Source of the DNA: K23-9 sp049680365
GTDB lineage: Bacteria > Planctomycetota > Planctomycetia > Pirellulales > Pirellulaceae
Assembly: GCA_049680365.1 (NCBI GenBank)
Contig: JBAUHQ010000218.1
Coordinates: 1 to 54,746, forward strand
Length of the DNA: 54,746 nt
Direction: 5' to 3'
Position 1 is the stretch's first letter. Each line of letters starts with the position of its first letter. The position numbers were made by a program, and so were the translations under genes. Under the pieces are notes generated by a model. The model was not told the DNA's origin, did not search any database, and was given only the letters and a program-made list of their open reading frames with translations. Below, piece by piece: positions 26,902 through 35,158 of this stretch.

Positions 26902-28538
26902 GTGAATACGACCAACGACTGGCTAACCTGCTGTCGGAATTGACCGATTCGATTTGCCGAGGTGATGTCGTAGATTTCGAATCCGTGTGCAGGCAGAATC
27001 CGGACTGTGAAGACGACTTGCGCAAACTTTGGGGAGCGATCTTGGTCACCGACACGGCCGGTGCCATCGCTGACGAATCACCACGGTCGAGCGAATCGAG
27101 TGATGACTCATCGTCGCGTTGGCGTCGCTTGACGTTTCCGTCGACGATTGGCGACTACGAGCTGCTCGAAGAGATTGGGCGAGGCGGAATGGGCGTCGTT
27201 TTTCGCGCTCGCCAAATCAGTTTGGATCGCGAAGTCGCGGTGAAAATGATTTTGCGTGGCCGACTGGCCAGCGATTTAGATTTGCGACGTTTCCTTGCTG
27301 AAGCCTCTGCGACTGCTAAGTTGGAACACCCCAATATCGTGCCGGTCTATGAAGTCGGCGATGTCGAAGGTCGGCCTTACTTCAGCATGCAGTATGTCGA
27401 AGGGCTGACCTTGATGGATCGGCTGAGTGATGGACCAATCGATCCACGTGAAGCAGCACAGATTGTTTCCACGATCGCGCGGGCGGTTCACTTTGCGCAC
27501 AGTCATGGAGTGCTACATCGCGATTTGAAGCCAAGCAATATTCTGATCGCCGACGATGGCACGCCGATGATCATGGACTTTGGTTTGGCAAAGGAGTTGG
27601 ACACCGAAGACGGGCTGACGCGAAGTGGCATGTTGATCGGTACGCCCGCCTATATGTCGCCAGAGCAGGCCAGTGGTCGGCGAGGATTGGTGGGGCCCGC
27701 CAGCGATGTTTATAGTCTTGGTTGCGTGCTTTATTTTACGTTGACCGGGCGGGCTCCATTTGTCGCTGAGACGTCGATGGAGTTGGTGATGTTGGTGATC
27801 GAACAAGATCCCATGCCGCCACGCGCGCTGCGACCGCGTTTGGATCGTGACTTGGAAATGATTGCGATCCGATGTTTGCAAAAGCCAATCGATTTGCGTT
27901 ATGGAACTGCGAAAGCCCTGGCGGACGATTTGGATGCCTACTTGGCTGACGAAAAAGTTTCAGCGCGCGGTGGACGTTTTAGCCAAGTTATCGGCAGACT
28001 GTTTCGCGAAACGCACCATGCTGGTGTTTTGGAAAAATGGGGGGTGCTGTGGATGTGGCACTCGCTCGCGCTGCTTTGTGCATGTTTGCTGACCTGGTTA
28101 CTGCACTACACCGGCGTCCAGCAACGCACGTTTTACATTGTTGTCTGGACGGTGGGCCTGGGTGCGTGGGCGACGGTTTTCTGGAAGCTTCGGCAACGCA
28201 TGGGACCGGTCACGTTCATTGAACGTCAGATCGCGCACGTGTGGGGAGCCAGCATGATCGCAATTGGTTTGGTGTTTCCACTCGAGTGGTGGCTGGGGCT
28301 GCCGGTGCTGACGCTCTCGCCACTATTGGGCGTAATCAGCGCGATGGTATTTGTGATCAAGGCCGGCATGCTGAGCGGCGTGTTTTACATTCAAGCTGCC
28401 GCCTTGTTGATGTGCGCAGCGGCAATGGCCGTGCTGCCGCAGTGGGCTCACATGATCTTTGGATTCGTTTCGGCGGCGTGTTTCTTTATCCCTGGCTTCC
28501 AGTACGAACGACGCAGCCGGCGGGTCGCCAGTGCTTAG
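26898..28538 (+). CDS. Ser/Thr protein kinase with C-terminal membrane domain
   Basis: A Hanks-type kinase. Glycine loop IGRGGMGVV (93-101), ATP-lysine K116 (VAVKMI), HRDLKPSN with catalytic D209, DFG at 227-229, and GTPAYMSPEQ at the activation-segment end; the domain spans about 87-350. A short N-terminal region (1-80) is rich in Asp/Ser. After residue ~385 there are about six membrane helices (WHSLALLCACLLTWLLHYTG, then TVGLGAWATVFW and others), so the kinase domain faces the cytoplasm and the protein is membrane-bound. Start GTG 26898 overlaps the sigma factor stop. No PASTA or TPR domains. Its probable partner is the adjacent ECF factor. The gene ends overlapping a convergent phosphoesterase by four bases. 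Confidence 0.93.
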   Translation: MSEYDQRLANLLSELTDSICRGDVVDFESVCRQNPDCEDDLRKLWGAILVTDTAGAIADESPRSSESSDDSSSRWRRLTFPSTIGDYELLEEIGRGGMGVVFRARQISLDREVAVKMILRGRLASDLDLRRFLAEASATAKLEHPNIVPVYEVGDVEGRPYFSMQYVEGLTLMDRLSDGPIDPREAAQIVSTIARAVHFAHSHGVLHRDLKPSNILIADDGTPMIMDFGLAKELDTEDGLTRSGMLIGTPAYMSPEQASGRRGLVGPASDVYSLGCVLYFTLTGRAPFVAETSMELVMLVIEQDPMPPRALRPRLDRDLEMIAIRCLQKPIDLRYGTAKALADDLDAYLADEKVSARGGRFSQVIGRLFRETHHAGVLEKWGVLWMWHSLALLCACLLTWLLHYTGVQQRTFYIVVWTVGLGAWATVFWKLRQRMGPVTFIERQIAHVWGASMIAIGLVFPLEWWLGLPVLTLSPLLGVISAMVFVIKAGMLSGVFYIQAAALLMCAAAMAVLPQWAHMIFGFVSAACFFIPGFQYERRSRRVASA

Positions 28539-29701
28539 GCTTTGCGCAGTGTCAGCAGCGACAATTGTGGCCGACAGTTGATTCGCATCAGATGAGTTCC
28601 GCTAAGTCCTCGTGAGACGTGCAAGGTCGTTGGCGGTTTGTAAAAGTCGCCCGACGCCCAGCGACTGCCGTGAAAACTGGGGCTCAAGACTGGGCCGGCC
28701 AGCGGCAGTCGACCTTGTCCGCCATGTGTATGTCCGGCCAACATCAGATGAACGTTGTGACGTCGTGCCCAAGTGTATTGATCGGGGCTGTGGCTTAGTA
28801 ACAAGCGAAAGGCGGGAGCCTGCGTTTCGATTTTCGCGACCGGAAACCAGGGTAATTCATTGCCGATGATCTGCGAATCGACACCGGCCAATTTCGTTTG
28901 CGTGGGCTGGCGACTGACATCGATCCAGCCAGCTTTCACCATCGCGTCACGGGTCAAAACAGGATCGCTGATGCGAGTGTCATGGTTTCCCAAAATGAAA
29001 TAGCAGCCATCGGATGCTTTGGCTGACGAAAAGATGTCTTCGATCCAAGCGACGCAGTGATAACGATCGATGATGTCACCTGAGAGTGCCATCAAGTTGG
29101 GTTGCCACTGTGTCGCGCGATCGACCACATACTTGGTGAAGTCGCCGTGGATGTGACCGGTCAGATGCACATCAGAAAACTGTGCCAATCGATATCCATC
29201 TAGCTCCGCCGGCAATCCCACGACGGGAAGCTGAATTTGCTCGATCGACAGTTCGAAGATTTGATTCAGCGGAAGATGCTGCTGGATCTTGCACTTCGTC
29301 GAAATCGCTAACGGCTGATCGACAACTGCTTGAACATTGACGACTTCGATTTCGCGTTTTGTTTTGACCCATTCCAGGCCGAAGATCGGTCGCCAAACCA
29401 GCCATGGAATTCCAAACACGATCCAGGCCAATAAGCATGCCAAGATGTATGACATCAGGACACCAGGGATTGGTATGCCCTCGGGGCGACCACTGATCAA
29501 ATCCATCAGCACGTCACGAAACACCCACGTCATCGCGATCGGAATAAAAAGAGTCGTGACGGCGAAAACATGCTCGACACGTTTTAAAAGCCGACGTTGA
29601 AGCCCAAACCCATTGAGACGGTTGTAGATGGCAACGTGAATTCCAAAGTGACCAATCAAGCAGGCCGCCAGGATGATCCACCAATAAATCCGATCCGCCA
29701 T
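28535..29701 (-). CDS. membrane-bound metallophosphoesterase
   Basis: Three or more membrane helices in the first ~130 residues (IYWWIILAACLIGHFGIHV; HVFAVTTLFIPIAMTWVF; SYILACLLAWIVFGIPWLVW) precede a calcineurin-like phosphoesterase domain: FSDVHLTGH, SGDIIDR, LGNHDTR, LSHSPDQ and AGHTHGGQ give the dinuclear metal ligands. This resembles the YaeI/YkuE-type phosphodiesterases and related enzymes, some of which act on UDP-diacylglucosamine or other lipid-linked substrates; the substrate here is unknown. The catalytic domain could lie on either side of the membrane. Its stop codon overlaps that of the convergent kinase. SixA-like phosphatase lies upstream on the same strand, 39 bp away. Confidence 0.88.
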   Translation of the reverse strand: MADRIYWWIILAACLIGHFGIHVAIYNRLNGFGLQRRLLKRVEHVFAVTTLFIPIAMTWVFRDVLMDLISGRPEGIPIPGVLMSYILACLLAWIVFGIPWLVWRPIFGLEWVKTKREIEVVNVQAVVDQPLAISTKCKIQQHLPLNQIFELSIEQIQLPVVGLPAELDGYRLAQFSDVHLTGHIHGDFTKYVVDRATQWQPNLMALSGDIIDRYHCVAWIEDIFSSAKASDGCYFILGNHDTRISDPVLTRDAMVKAGWIDVSRQPTQTKLAGVDSQIIGNELPWFPVAKIETQAPAFRLLLSHSPDQYTWARRHNVHLMLAGHTHGGQGRLPLAGPVLSPSFHGSRWASGDFYKPPTTLHVSRGLSGTHLMRINCRPQLSLLTLRKA

Positions 29702-29740
29702 CGTTTAGCTTGGTCCAATATGTCGCGAAAGTGAGTCGAA

Positions 29741-30274
29741 TTAACTGATCGATTTAGGGCGTATCAGATGCGTCAACTGCAGGGCAGTGTCCGAGTCGAA
29801 CGAATCCCAGTTCGGTGCGCCGACGCCGAAGACAGCTATCGCGGCCGTCGGCATTTCGATCGATTGATTGGCCATCGCGGATGCCAACTGCGACATGCCA
29901 GGGTTATGCGCGACGACAAGCAAACGACTGGCCGATCCGCCTTCGCTAACAATGGCTTGAAAAATCGTTTCTGGACTCGCCAAGTAAAGCGACTCATTAA
30001 AGCTTGTGTGGATCTCGCCATCTGGACTTCCATCTGCCCAACTGTCCATTAACAATTCCACCGTTTCAGTAGTCCGCATCGATGACGAACTCAGTACGCA
30101 GTCAGGCAGCAGGTCTTGCTGCAAGATCCACTGCGCCATCCGCGGCGTGTCGCGTTGTCCCCGTTTGTTTAGTGACCGACCATGATCTGAAACACTGCCA
30201 TCGGACCAGTCACTTTTTGCATGTCGCATGAGCAGCAGAGTGAGCGGGAAATTAGGAGAGACGTCGTCATTCAT
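29741..30274 (-). CDS. SixA-type phosphohistidine phosphatase (histidine phosphatase superfamily)
   Basis: The RHG-like signature is LLLMRHAKSDW (R17, H18), typical of SixA, which removes phosphate from histidine. The second half carries LLVVAHNPGMSQL with the second active-site histidine, and LSSSSMRTTETVELL holds the conserved arginine. At 177 residues it is the usual SixA length. No signal peptide, so it is cytoplasmic; the target phosphoprotein or metabolite is unknown. It is followed by the metallophosphoesterase gene on the same strand (39 bp), probably co-transcribed. It is divergent from the PQQ-repeat gene. Confidence 0.88.
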   Translation of the reverse strand: MNDDVSPNFPLTLLLMRHAKSDWSDGSVSDHGRSLNKRGQRDTPRMAQWILQQDLLPDCVLSSSSMRTTETVELLMDSWADGSPDGEIHTSFNESLYLASPETIFQAIVSEGGSASRLLVVAHNPGMSQLASAMANQSIEMPTAAIAVFGVGAPNWDSFDSDTALQLTHLIRPKSIS

Positions 30275-30440
30275 TAGGTTTGGGGCAAAATTAGGGCGGC
30301 GTGCAAATCGTGCTGAAGGTCTATACTGTGGTGGATTCGACTAGGTCGATCGAGACCAAAAAGAACCCGGCGTGTGATCAATCAAACGCCACTGCGTGCT
30401 TGATTCGTATGTACGTTTTCCCTTTTCACTCAATCGCATT

Positions 30441-31784
30441 ATGAAAACCACTTTTCGCTTTGTGTTCGTCGTTGCAGCAGGCTTGCTGACATTTTTAGCA
30501 CTTGAATCGACGGCCATGGCTGACAATTGGCCGGGATGGCTGGGGCCGCAACGTGATGGAGTGTACCGCGAAACGGGAATCATCGACGAGATCCCTGCGG
30601 ACGGATTGAGTATTAAATGGCGAAAATCGATCGCCGGCGGCTACGCAGGACCGGCCGTAGCTGATGGACGCGTCTTTGTGTTTGACTATGTTCAGCAATC
30701 CGGCAAAGCGTTTAACGATCCCGGCCAACGCGCCACTTTGCAGGGACAAGAACGTCTGACGGCGTTGGATGCAAAAACAGGCGAACAGCTTTGGCAACAC
30801 AGCTACGATCGTCCCTACAGTATTTCCTATCCAGCAGGCCCACGATGCACGCCGACGGTGGATGGCGATCGATTGTTCATTCTGGGCAGCGAAGGCGACT
30901 TGAAATGTCTGCAAGCAGCCGATGGCGAGGTGGTTTGGGACCGCAATCTGAAAACAGACTTTGATGCCGAAGTTCCGATTTGGGGTTTTTCGGCGCATCC
31001 GCTGGTCGATGGCGACACGTTGTACTGCATGGTTGGCGGTCGTGGCCAAACCGTCGTGGCGTTTGACAAAGCGACCGGTGAAGTGAAGTGGAAAGCACTC
31101 AGCGCAGCGACAGGTTACTGTGCACCGCAAATCATCCAGATGGGCGGCACGCGTCAATTGATTATCTTTCATCCCGATGGTGTCGAGGGCTTGAATCCAG
31201 TCAGCGGCGAGAGCTACTGGAACGTGCCCGTTAAACCTGCTTACGAAATGTCCGTTGCGCAACCCGTGATCGAAGGCAATTTGATGTATGTCAGCGCGAT
31301 CCAAACCGAAGCGGTGCTAATCGAATTGGATGAAACGAAGCCGGACGCGAAAGAGCTTTGGCGAGGCGAAGTCAAGAACGCAGTGCATTGCAGCAACGCG
31401 CCGCCTGTTTTTGTCGATGGTGTGATCTACGGAACGGATTGTCTGCAAGGCAGCTTGATCGCAGTCGACAGCAAAGACGGCTCGCGGATCTGGGAGACCT
31501 TTGCGGCGACCAAGCCAGACGAGAAGCGTTTCATCAAACACGGAACGGCTTTCATCACGCGCCTCGGTGACACTGATCGCTATCTGCTGATGAGCGAGAC
31601 TGGCGATCTGATTCTGGCAAAACTGACGCGAGCGGCATACGAAGAAATCGGACGATCCCACATTATCGATCCGACCAACGAGTCATTCGGTCGACCTGTT
31701 GTTTGGACTCATCCAGCGTATGCTGGTAAGACCGCATTTATGCGTAACGACAAAGAAATCGTCGCGGTGGATTTGGCGAAGTAG
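30441..31784 (+). CDS. secreted PQQ-type beta-propeller protein
   Basis: ATG 30441 gives a signal peptide (MKTTFRFVFVVAAGLLTFLA, then LESTAMADN), while the frame opens at 30396. The mature protein begins NWPGWLGPQRDGVYRETGI, the usual start of planctomycete outer-membrane PQQ-like proteins. Repeated beta-propeller blades follow: LTALDAKTGEQLWQHSY, LKCLQAADGEVVWDRNL, VVAFDKATGEVKWKALS, LIAVDSKDGSRIWETF. Such blades resemble quinoprotein dehydrogenases and BamB, but most planctomycete members have no shown PQQ and no known activity. 447 residues, exported. It stands alone between a divergent phosphatase gene and a convergent pyrophosphatase gene. Confidence 0.85.
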   Translation: MKTTFRFVFVVAAGLLTFLALESTAMADNWPGWLGPQRDGVYRETGIIDEIPADGLSIKWRKSIAGGYAGPAVADGRVFVFDYVQQSGKAFNDPGQRATLQGQERLTALDAKTGEQLWQHSYDRPYSISYPAGPRCTPTVDGDRLFILGSEGDLKCLQAADGEVVWDRNLKTDFDAEVPIWGFSAHPLVDGDTLYCMVGGRGQTVVAFDKATGEVKWKALSAATGYCAPQIIQMGGTRQLIIFHPDGVEGLNPVSGESYWNVPVKPAYEMSVAQPVIEGNLMYVSAIQTEAVLIELDETKPDAKELWRGEVKNAVHCSNAPPVFVDGVIYGTDCLQGSLIAVDSKDGSRIWETFAATKPDEKRFIKHGTAFITRLGDTDRYLLMSETGDLILAKLTRAAYEEIGRSHIIDPTNESFGRPVVWTHPAYAGKTAFMRNDKEIVAVDLAK

Positions 31785-31828
31785 CATGCGCTGCTACCGG
31801 TTTCGCGGGGGCGTCGTTTCAATGTAGT

Positions 31829-31869
31829 CTCGCGGGCTCCGCTCGCGAGGCCAAAGTGGCGTCAGCCAC
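31829..31869. repeat. two adjacent small palindromes after the PQQ gene
   Basis: CTCGCGGGCTCCGCTCGCGAG (31829-31849; arms CTCGCG/CGCGAG) followed by GTGGCGTCAGCCAC (31856-31869; arms GTGGC/GCCAC). They lie between two convergent genes and may act as a bidirectional terminator, although no T-run is seen. The wording is like intergenic repeats common in planctomycetes. Confidence 0.6.
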
Positions 31870-31944
31870 ATAGCCAGAATGCCGCAGACGACCACAACAA
31901 CCGCAGGTCGTCATGCCCTGCCAGCGGCGTCGCAGGACTACCCA

Positions 31945-33600
31945 CTAGGCAACAGCCGGGCTGGTTTCCAGCAGGCTTATGATCAATGGCAAGAGTTGCT
32001 TTTTGCGACTGACGACTTCCTCCAGCTTGTAGAGTCGGTCTTCCAATTCGGGATAGTTGATGTCTTCCCAGCCATTGGGTTCGCTGCTCATCAGCAACAA
32101 GCTACCGGTGCTGGCGATGTCCGTAACCAATAGTGCGGAAAACTCCAAGCGGTGTTCATTCGCCAAACCTTCAAGCGCCTTGAAGAGTTCATCCTTGCGC
32201 TCCCAAAAGAGATCAAATCCAATCTCTTCGATTTGCGAGATAGAAAACCGTCGCCCGCTTTCTTCAAATTCTTTGCAATCTTCGCGAACAACCTGTTCTG
32301 GCGTGCAACTTCGCAGCGCCGATCCGACGGCAAAGAATTCATTCGTGAAATCTTCCAAATCGACTTTGCAAAACTTTTGCAGCCACGCCAGCAGATCACG
32401 ATCCACATCGGTGGTGGTTGGCGATCGTAGGTTCAGCGTATCGCTGATCATTCCCGATGCCATACACAATGCGATGCCGGGAGTGGGATCGATCAGAGCT
32501 TGCCGAAACATGCGTGCGACTAGCGTACAAGTGGACCCGACTGGGTCCATGAAAAAACGAATGGGCTGATTCGATTTCAGTGACCCGCCAAGTCGATGGT
32601 GATCCAGGACTTCGACAATATTCGCATCTTCGACACCGCGAACGGCTTGCGAAATTTCGTTGTGGTCAACAAGGACGACCTGTGTTTGTGGCGGGTTGAC
32701 CAAGTCGCTTTTGCTTAGCATGCCAACAAGCTTGCCATCGTCCAGAACTGGGTAGACCACTTGATCAGATCGCACGATCAATTGCCGCGCGTCGTCAATG
32801 GCTAGCTTGGCTGGCAAGGTGATGAAATTTTTGTCAATCACTGACTCAATTAGACGCGCTGCTTTGATCCGCATCGTCGTCGTGGCGGTGTCATAAGGAC
32901 TGTTGATCACCGCGACGCCGCGAGCCTGTGCCAGTTGCATCAAGCCGCTGGAGAGTTCGAATCCTCCGGTGACAACTAACGCACGAACTCCACGTTCGAT
33001 GGCCGGCAGCTGAATCGTGGGGCGGTCGCCGCTGACGACCAAGAGTTTTTCGGCTGGAAATTCTTCCATGTGACTGATGAACCCGCCAGCGCTCATGGCG
33101 CCTACTGAGACAATCAGCTGTTCGTTTCTTTCGATGTCGACTTCGTTTTGAAACGTGCCGCCCAGCACCGAAACAATTTTCTTTAGGTTGCCGTGGACTT
33201 GCCGTGAGCGGATCGGGTCCACGCCGCCTTGCAGTACCAGCTCTAGCAGATCCAGCAGTGTGACGATCCCAATGAGGTCGTTATCGTCGTTGACAATCGG
33301 AATGGCACGCAGCTTGCGTTCATTCATCAACTTATAGACTTCGTAGAAACAGTCCGAATTGTGAGCCAGTGTGATCTCACGCTGACAAACGTCTTCCACA
33401 GCCGGTCGAACATCCATGATGATTCGAGGCGGCTGAACACCGGCGGTGTGCAACGCAAATTCGGTGCGTTCGTTTGCTGGGCCGCAGCACGCCGCGATTG
33501 CATCAGGTCGGGTCGTGCGGCGTAAGAAGTCCGCGTATGCAATCGCGCTACAAATCGCGTCCGTGTCCGGGTTGCGGTGACCAAAAACAAACAGAGACAT
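31945..33600 (-). CDS. manganese-dependent inorganic pyrophosphatase with CBS/DRTGG domains
   Basis: Family II pyrophosphatase: hydrolyses pyrophosphate to phosphate, using the DHH fold. GHRNPDTDAICSAI (H8, D12, D14) and VLVDHNE, EVLDHHRLGG are the metal-binding motifs, and the C-terminus is DHHA2-like. Between them lie CBS-like pairs (MNERKLRAIPIVNDDNDLIG; YPVLDDGKLVGMLSKSDLV) and a DRTGG-like region, as in the nucleotide-regulated members. ATG 33600 is chosen over 33660. The enzyme is 551 residues, expected for the CBS-containing form. It is cytoplasmic. It is the last gene of the minus-strand cluster, after coaC by 80 bp. Regulation by adenine nucleotides is inferred from the CBS domains. 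Confidence 0.88.
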   Translation of the reverse strand: MSLFVFGHRNPDTDAICSAIAYADFLRRTTRPDAIAACCGPANERTEFALHTAGVQPPRIIMDVRPAVEDVCQREITLAHNSDCFYEVYKLMNERKLRAIPIVNDDNDLIGIVTLLDLLELVLQGGVDPIRSRQVHGNLKKIVSVLGGTFQNEVDIERNEQLIVSVGAMSAGGFISHMEEFPAEKLLVVSGDRPTIQLPAIERGVRALVVTGGFELSSGLMQLAQARGVAVINSPYDTATTTMRIKAARLIESVIDKNFITLPAKLAIDDARQLIVRSDQVVYPVLDDGKLVGMLSKSDLVNPPQTQVVLVDHNEISQAVRGVEDANIVEVLDHHRLGGSLKSNQPIRFFMDPVGSTCTLVARMFRQALIDPTPGIALCMASGMISDTLNLRSPTTTDVDRDLLAWLQKFCKVDLEDFTNEFFAVGSALRSCTPEQVVREDCKEFEESGRRFSISQIEEIGFDLFWERKDELFKALEGLANEHRLEFSALLVTDIASTGSLLLMSSEPNGWEDINYPELEDRLYKLEEVVSRKKQLLPLIISLLETSPAVA

Positions 33601-33680
33601 AACGTAAACTTGAGTATGCCGGAAATGGACGAGTGTTGTTGGCCAGCTGCTGACGATCAACGCGAACAGACTGGGTGACT

Positions 33681-34226
33681 TTAGGGATGCAGTAAGCTCT
33701 CGGCTGCAGCGACAATCTGATCGGGCTCACTCATGCGGCCAGCGCCTTTGACACGGCAACTAAGCCAGCCACTGTCGGGGCCCACGAAATGACATCCGTC
33801 TTTTTGTAGTTGCGATACGTTGCGTTGCACTGACGGTTTCTCCCACATCGCTTGGCTCATGGCCGGAGCTAGCAAGACAGGGCACGTTGCCTGCAGGTAC
33901 AACGTGCTAACTAGATCATCGGCAACACCACTAGCGAACTTTGCCAACAAATTGGCGGTTGCCGGCGCGATGATCATCAATTGCAGATCGGCAGCCAGTT
34001 CAATATGGGCACCCAAAGGATACTGAGTTTGGAAAATCTCGGTGGCAACTGGTTTTCCTGACAACGCACAGAGCGTTGCAGGCCCGACAAACTGAGTCGC
34101 ACTGCGTGTCATGGCCGTGCGAACATCGTGGCCGGCTTGAACAAGTCGGCTGCAGAGCATGGCGGATTTGTAAGCAGCGATTCCGCCGCCGACGGCAAGC
34201 AAAATGGCTTGCCCTTTTTTGTTCAT
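33681..34226 (-). CDS. coaC: phosphopantothenoylcysteine decarboxylase (CoaC-type flavoprotein)
   Basis: Removes CO2 from phosphopantothenoylcysteine in CoA synthesis, with FMN. GGGIAAYKSAMLC is the N-terminal flavin fold, APATANLLAKFASGVADDLVS carries the FMN region and APAMSQAMWEKPSVQRNV the substrate-binding Asn/Met motif. At 181 residues it covers only the CoaC half of the usual ~400-residue bifunctional CoaBC. No CoaB (ligase) gene is in the window, so it must lie elsewhere or be fused differently. Other HFCD flavoproteins are an alternative. It follows rpoZ by two bases in the gmk-rpoZ-coaC order known from many bacteria. Confidence 0.85.
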   Translation of the reverse strand: MNKKGQAILLAVGGGIAAYKSAMLCSRLVQAGHDVRTAMTRSATQFVGPATLCALSGKPVATEIFQTQYPLGAHIELAADLQLMIIAPATANLLAKFASGVADDLVSTLYLQATCPVLLAPAMSQAMWEKPSVQRNVSQLQKDGCHFVGPDSGWLSCRVKGAGRMSEPDQIVAAAESLLHP

Positions 34227-34228
34227 CG

Positions 34229-34507
34229 CTACAGATCCGATGCATCCAGATCGGGAGCTTCGGCTGCCGCAATGGTTGCATCCAAGTCCAACTCTTTGAG
34301 CGTCTCGACTTCGTTTTCCATGTTCAAGACAATTTTGTCCTGCATGATCTCCTGTAGCACGATCGTCATTTTGTCGTGTGTGTCAGCATTGACCAACGCG
34401 CGGCTGCCTTGGTTTAGCTGAACCAAACGTTTTTGGATCAATGTACTCAGTTTGAAACGTCCGCCGACTTTGTTGACGATCTCTTCTTCTTTTAGCTCTT
34501 CGAGCAT
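34229..34507 (-). CDS. rpoZ: RNA polymerase omega subunit
   Basis: Small subunit that helps assemble RNA polymerase. The start ATG 34507 is chosen (the frame opens at 34543); it lies 16 bases inside the end of gmk. MLEELKEEEIVNKVGG and KLSTLIQKRLVQLNQGSRAL match the omega core (FxLtxlaqkRarqL..G); it then has an acidic C-terminal tail (LKELDLDATIAAAEAPDLD). At 92 residues the length is normal. The gmk-rpoZ-coaC neighbourhood strongly supports this call. Confidence 0.88.
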   Translation of the reverse strand: MLEELKEEEIVNKVGGRFKLSTLIQKRLVQLNQGSRALVNADTHDKMTIVLQEIMQDKIVLNMENEVETLKELDLDATIAAAEAPDLDASDL

Positions 34508-35094
34508 GGATTTTTTTCCTTTTGGTCGTTCAGCAATTGGCAAATTTCCGCGACCGCTGTGTCGACGTTGCCGTTAATGATTTCGTATTGGTAGCGATGC
34601 AGGTAACGCATTTCACGGCCCGCGGTTTCCAACCGTCGAGTGATCGCTTCTTCGGATTCGGTGCCACGATTTCGTAGACGCCGCTCCAGTTCTTCCATGC
34701 CGCCAGGATGGATGAACAGCGTAATCGGATTGAACTCGTCTTTCTCTAAAACCGCCAACGCACCCTGGACATCGATTTCCAGAATAACCCACTTGCCGTC
34801 TGCTAGACCAGCGGCGACTTGTTCACGCAGGGTTCCGTACCAATGTCCTTGGCCGAAAACCTCCTTGCATTCTAGGAACGCGTCCTCGGATCGAAGCCGA
34901 GCAAATTGGTCATCGGAGAGAAAAAAGTAGTGTTTTTTGTCCTCTTCGCCTGGTCGGGGTGGTCGGGTCGTTGCCGAAACACTTAATTGCAGCGGCAGCC
35001 GGCACTCCGACATCAGGCCTTCCACAACCGTCGACTTGCCCGCGCCACTGGGGCCCGAGATGATGATCAGTCGCGGTTGGTCGCAATCTTTCAT
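34492..35094 (-). CDS. gmk: guanylate kinase
   Basis: Phosphorylates GMP to GDP with ATP. ATG 35094 is chosen over 35256 because it gives the standard start and the P-loop at 14-21 (GPSGAGKS). SATTRPPRPGEEDKKHYFF is the GMP-binding region; EIDVQGALAV holds the Walker B-like segment; FIHPGGMEELERRLRNRG and RYQYEIING are the lid and end. 200 residues, normal. Cytoplasmic. It overlaps rpoZ by 16 bases and follows yicC by 64 bp, a classic order. Confidence 0.95.
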   Translation of the reverse strand: MKDCDQPRLIIISGPSGAGKSTVVEGLMSECRLPLQLSVSATTRPPRPGEEDKKHYFFLSDDQFARLRSEDAFLECKEVFGQGHWYGTLREQVAAGLADGKWVILEIDVQGALAVLEKDEFNPITLFIHPGGMEELERRLRNRGTESEEAITRRLETAGREMRYLHRYQYEIINGNVDTAVAEICQLLNDQKEKNPCSKS

Positions 35095-35158
35095 GGATTT
35101 GATGGGTTGATAGTCGCAGCTTGGGTAAGCCAATGGGAGTTTCGGCCTGCGGTGGCCG

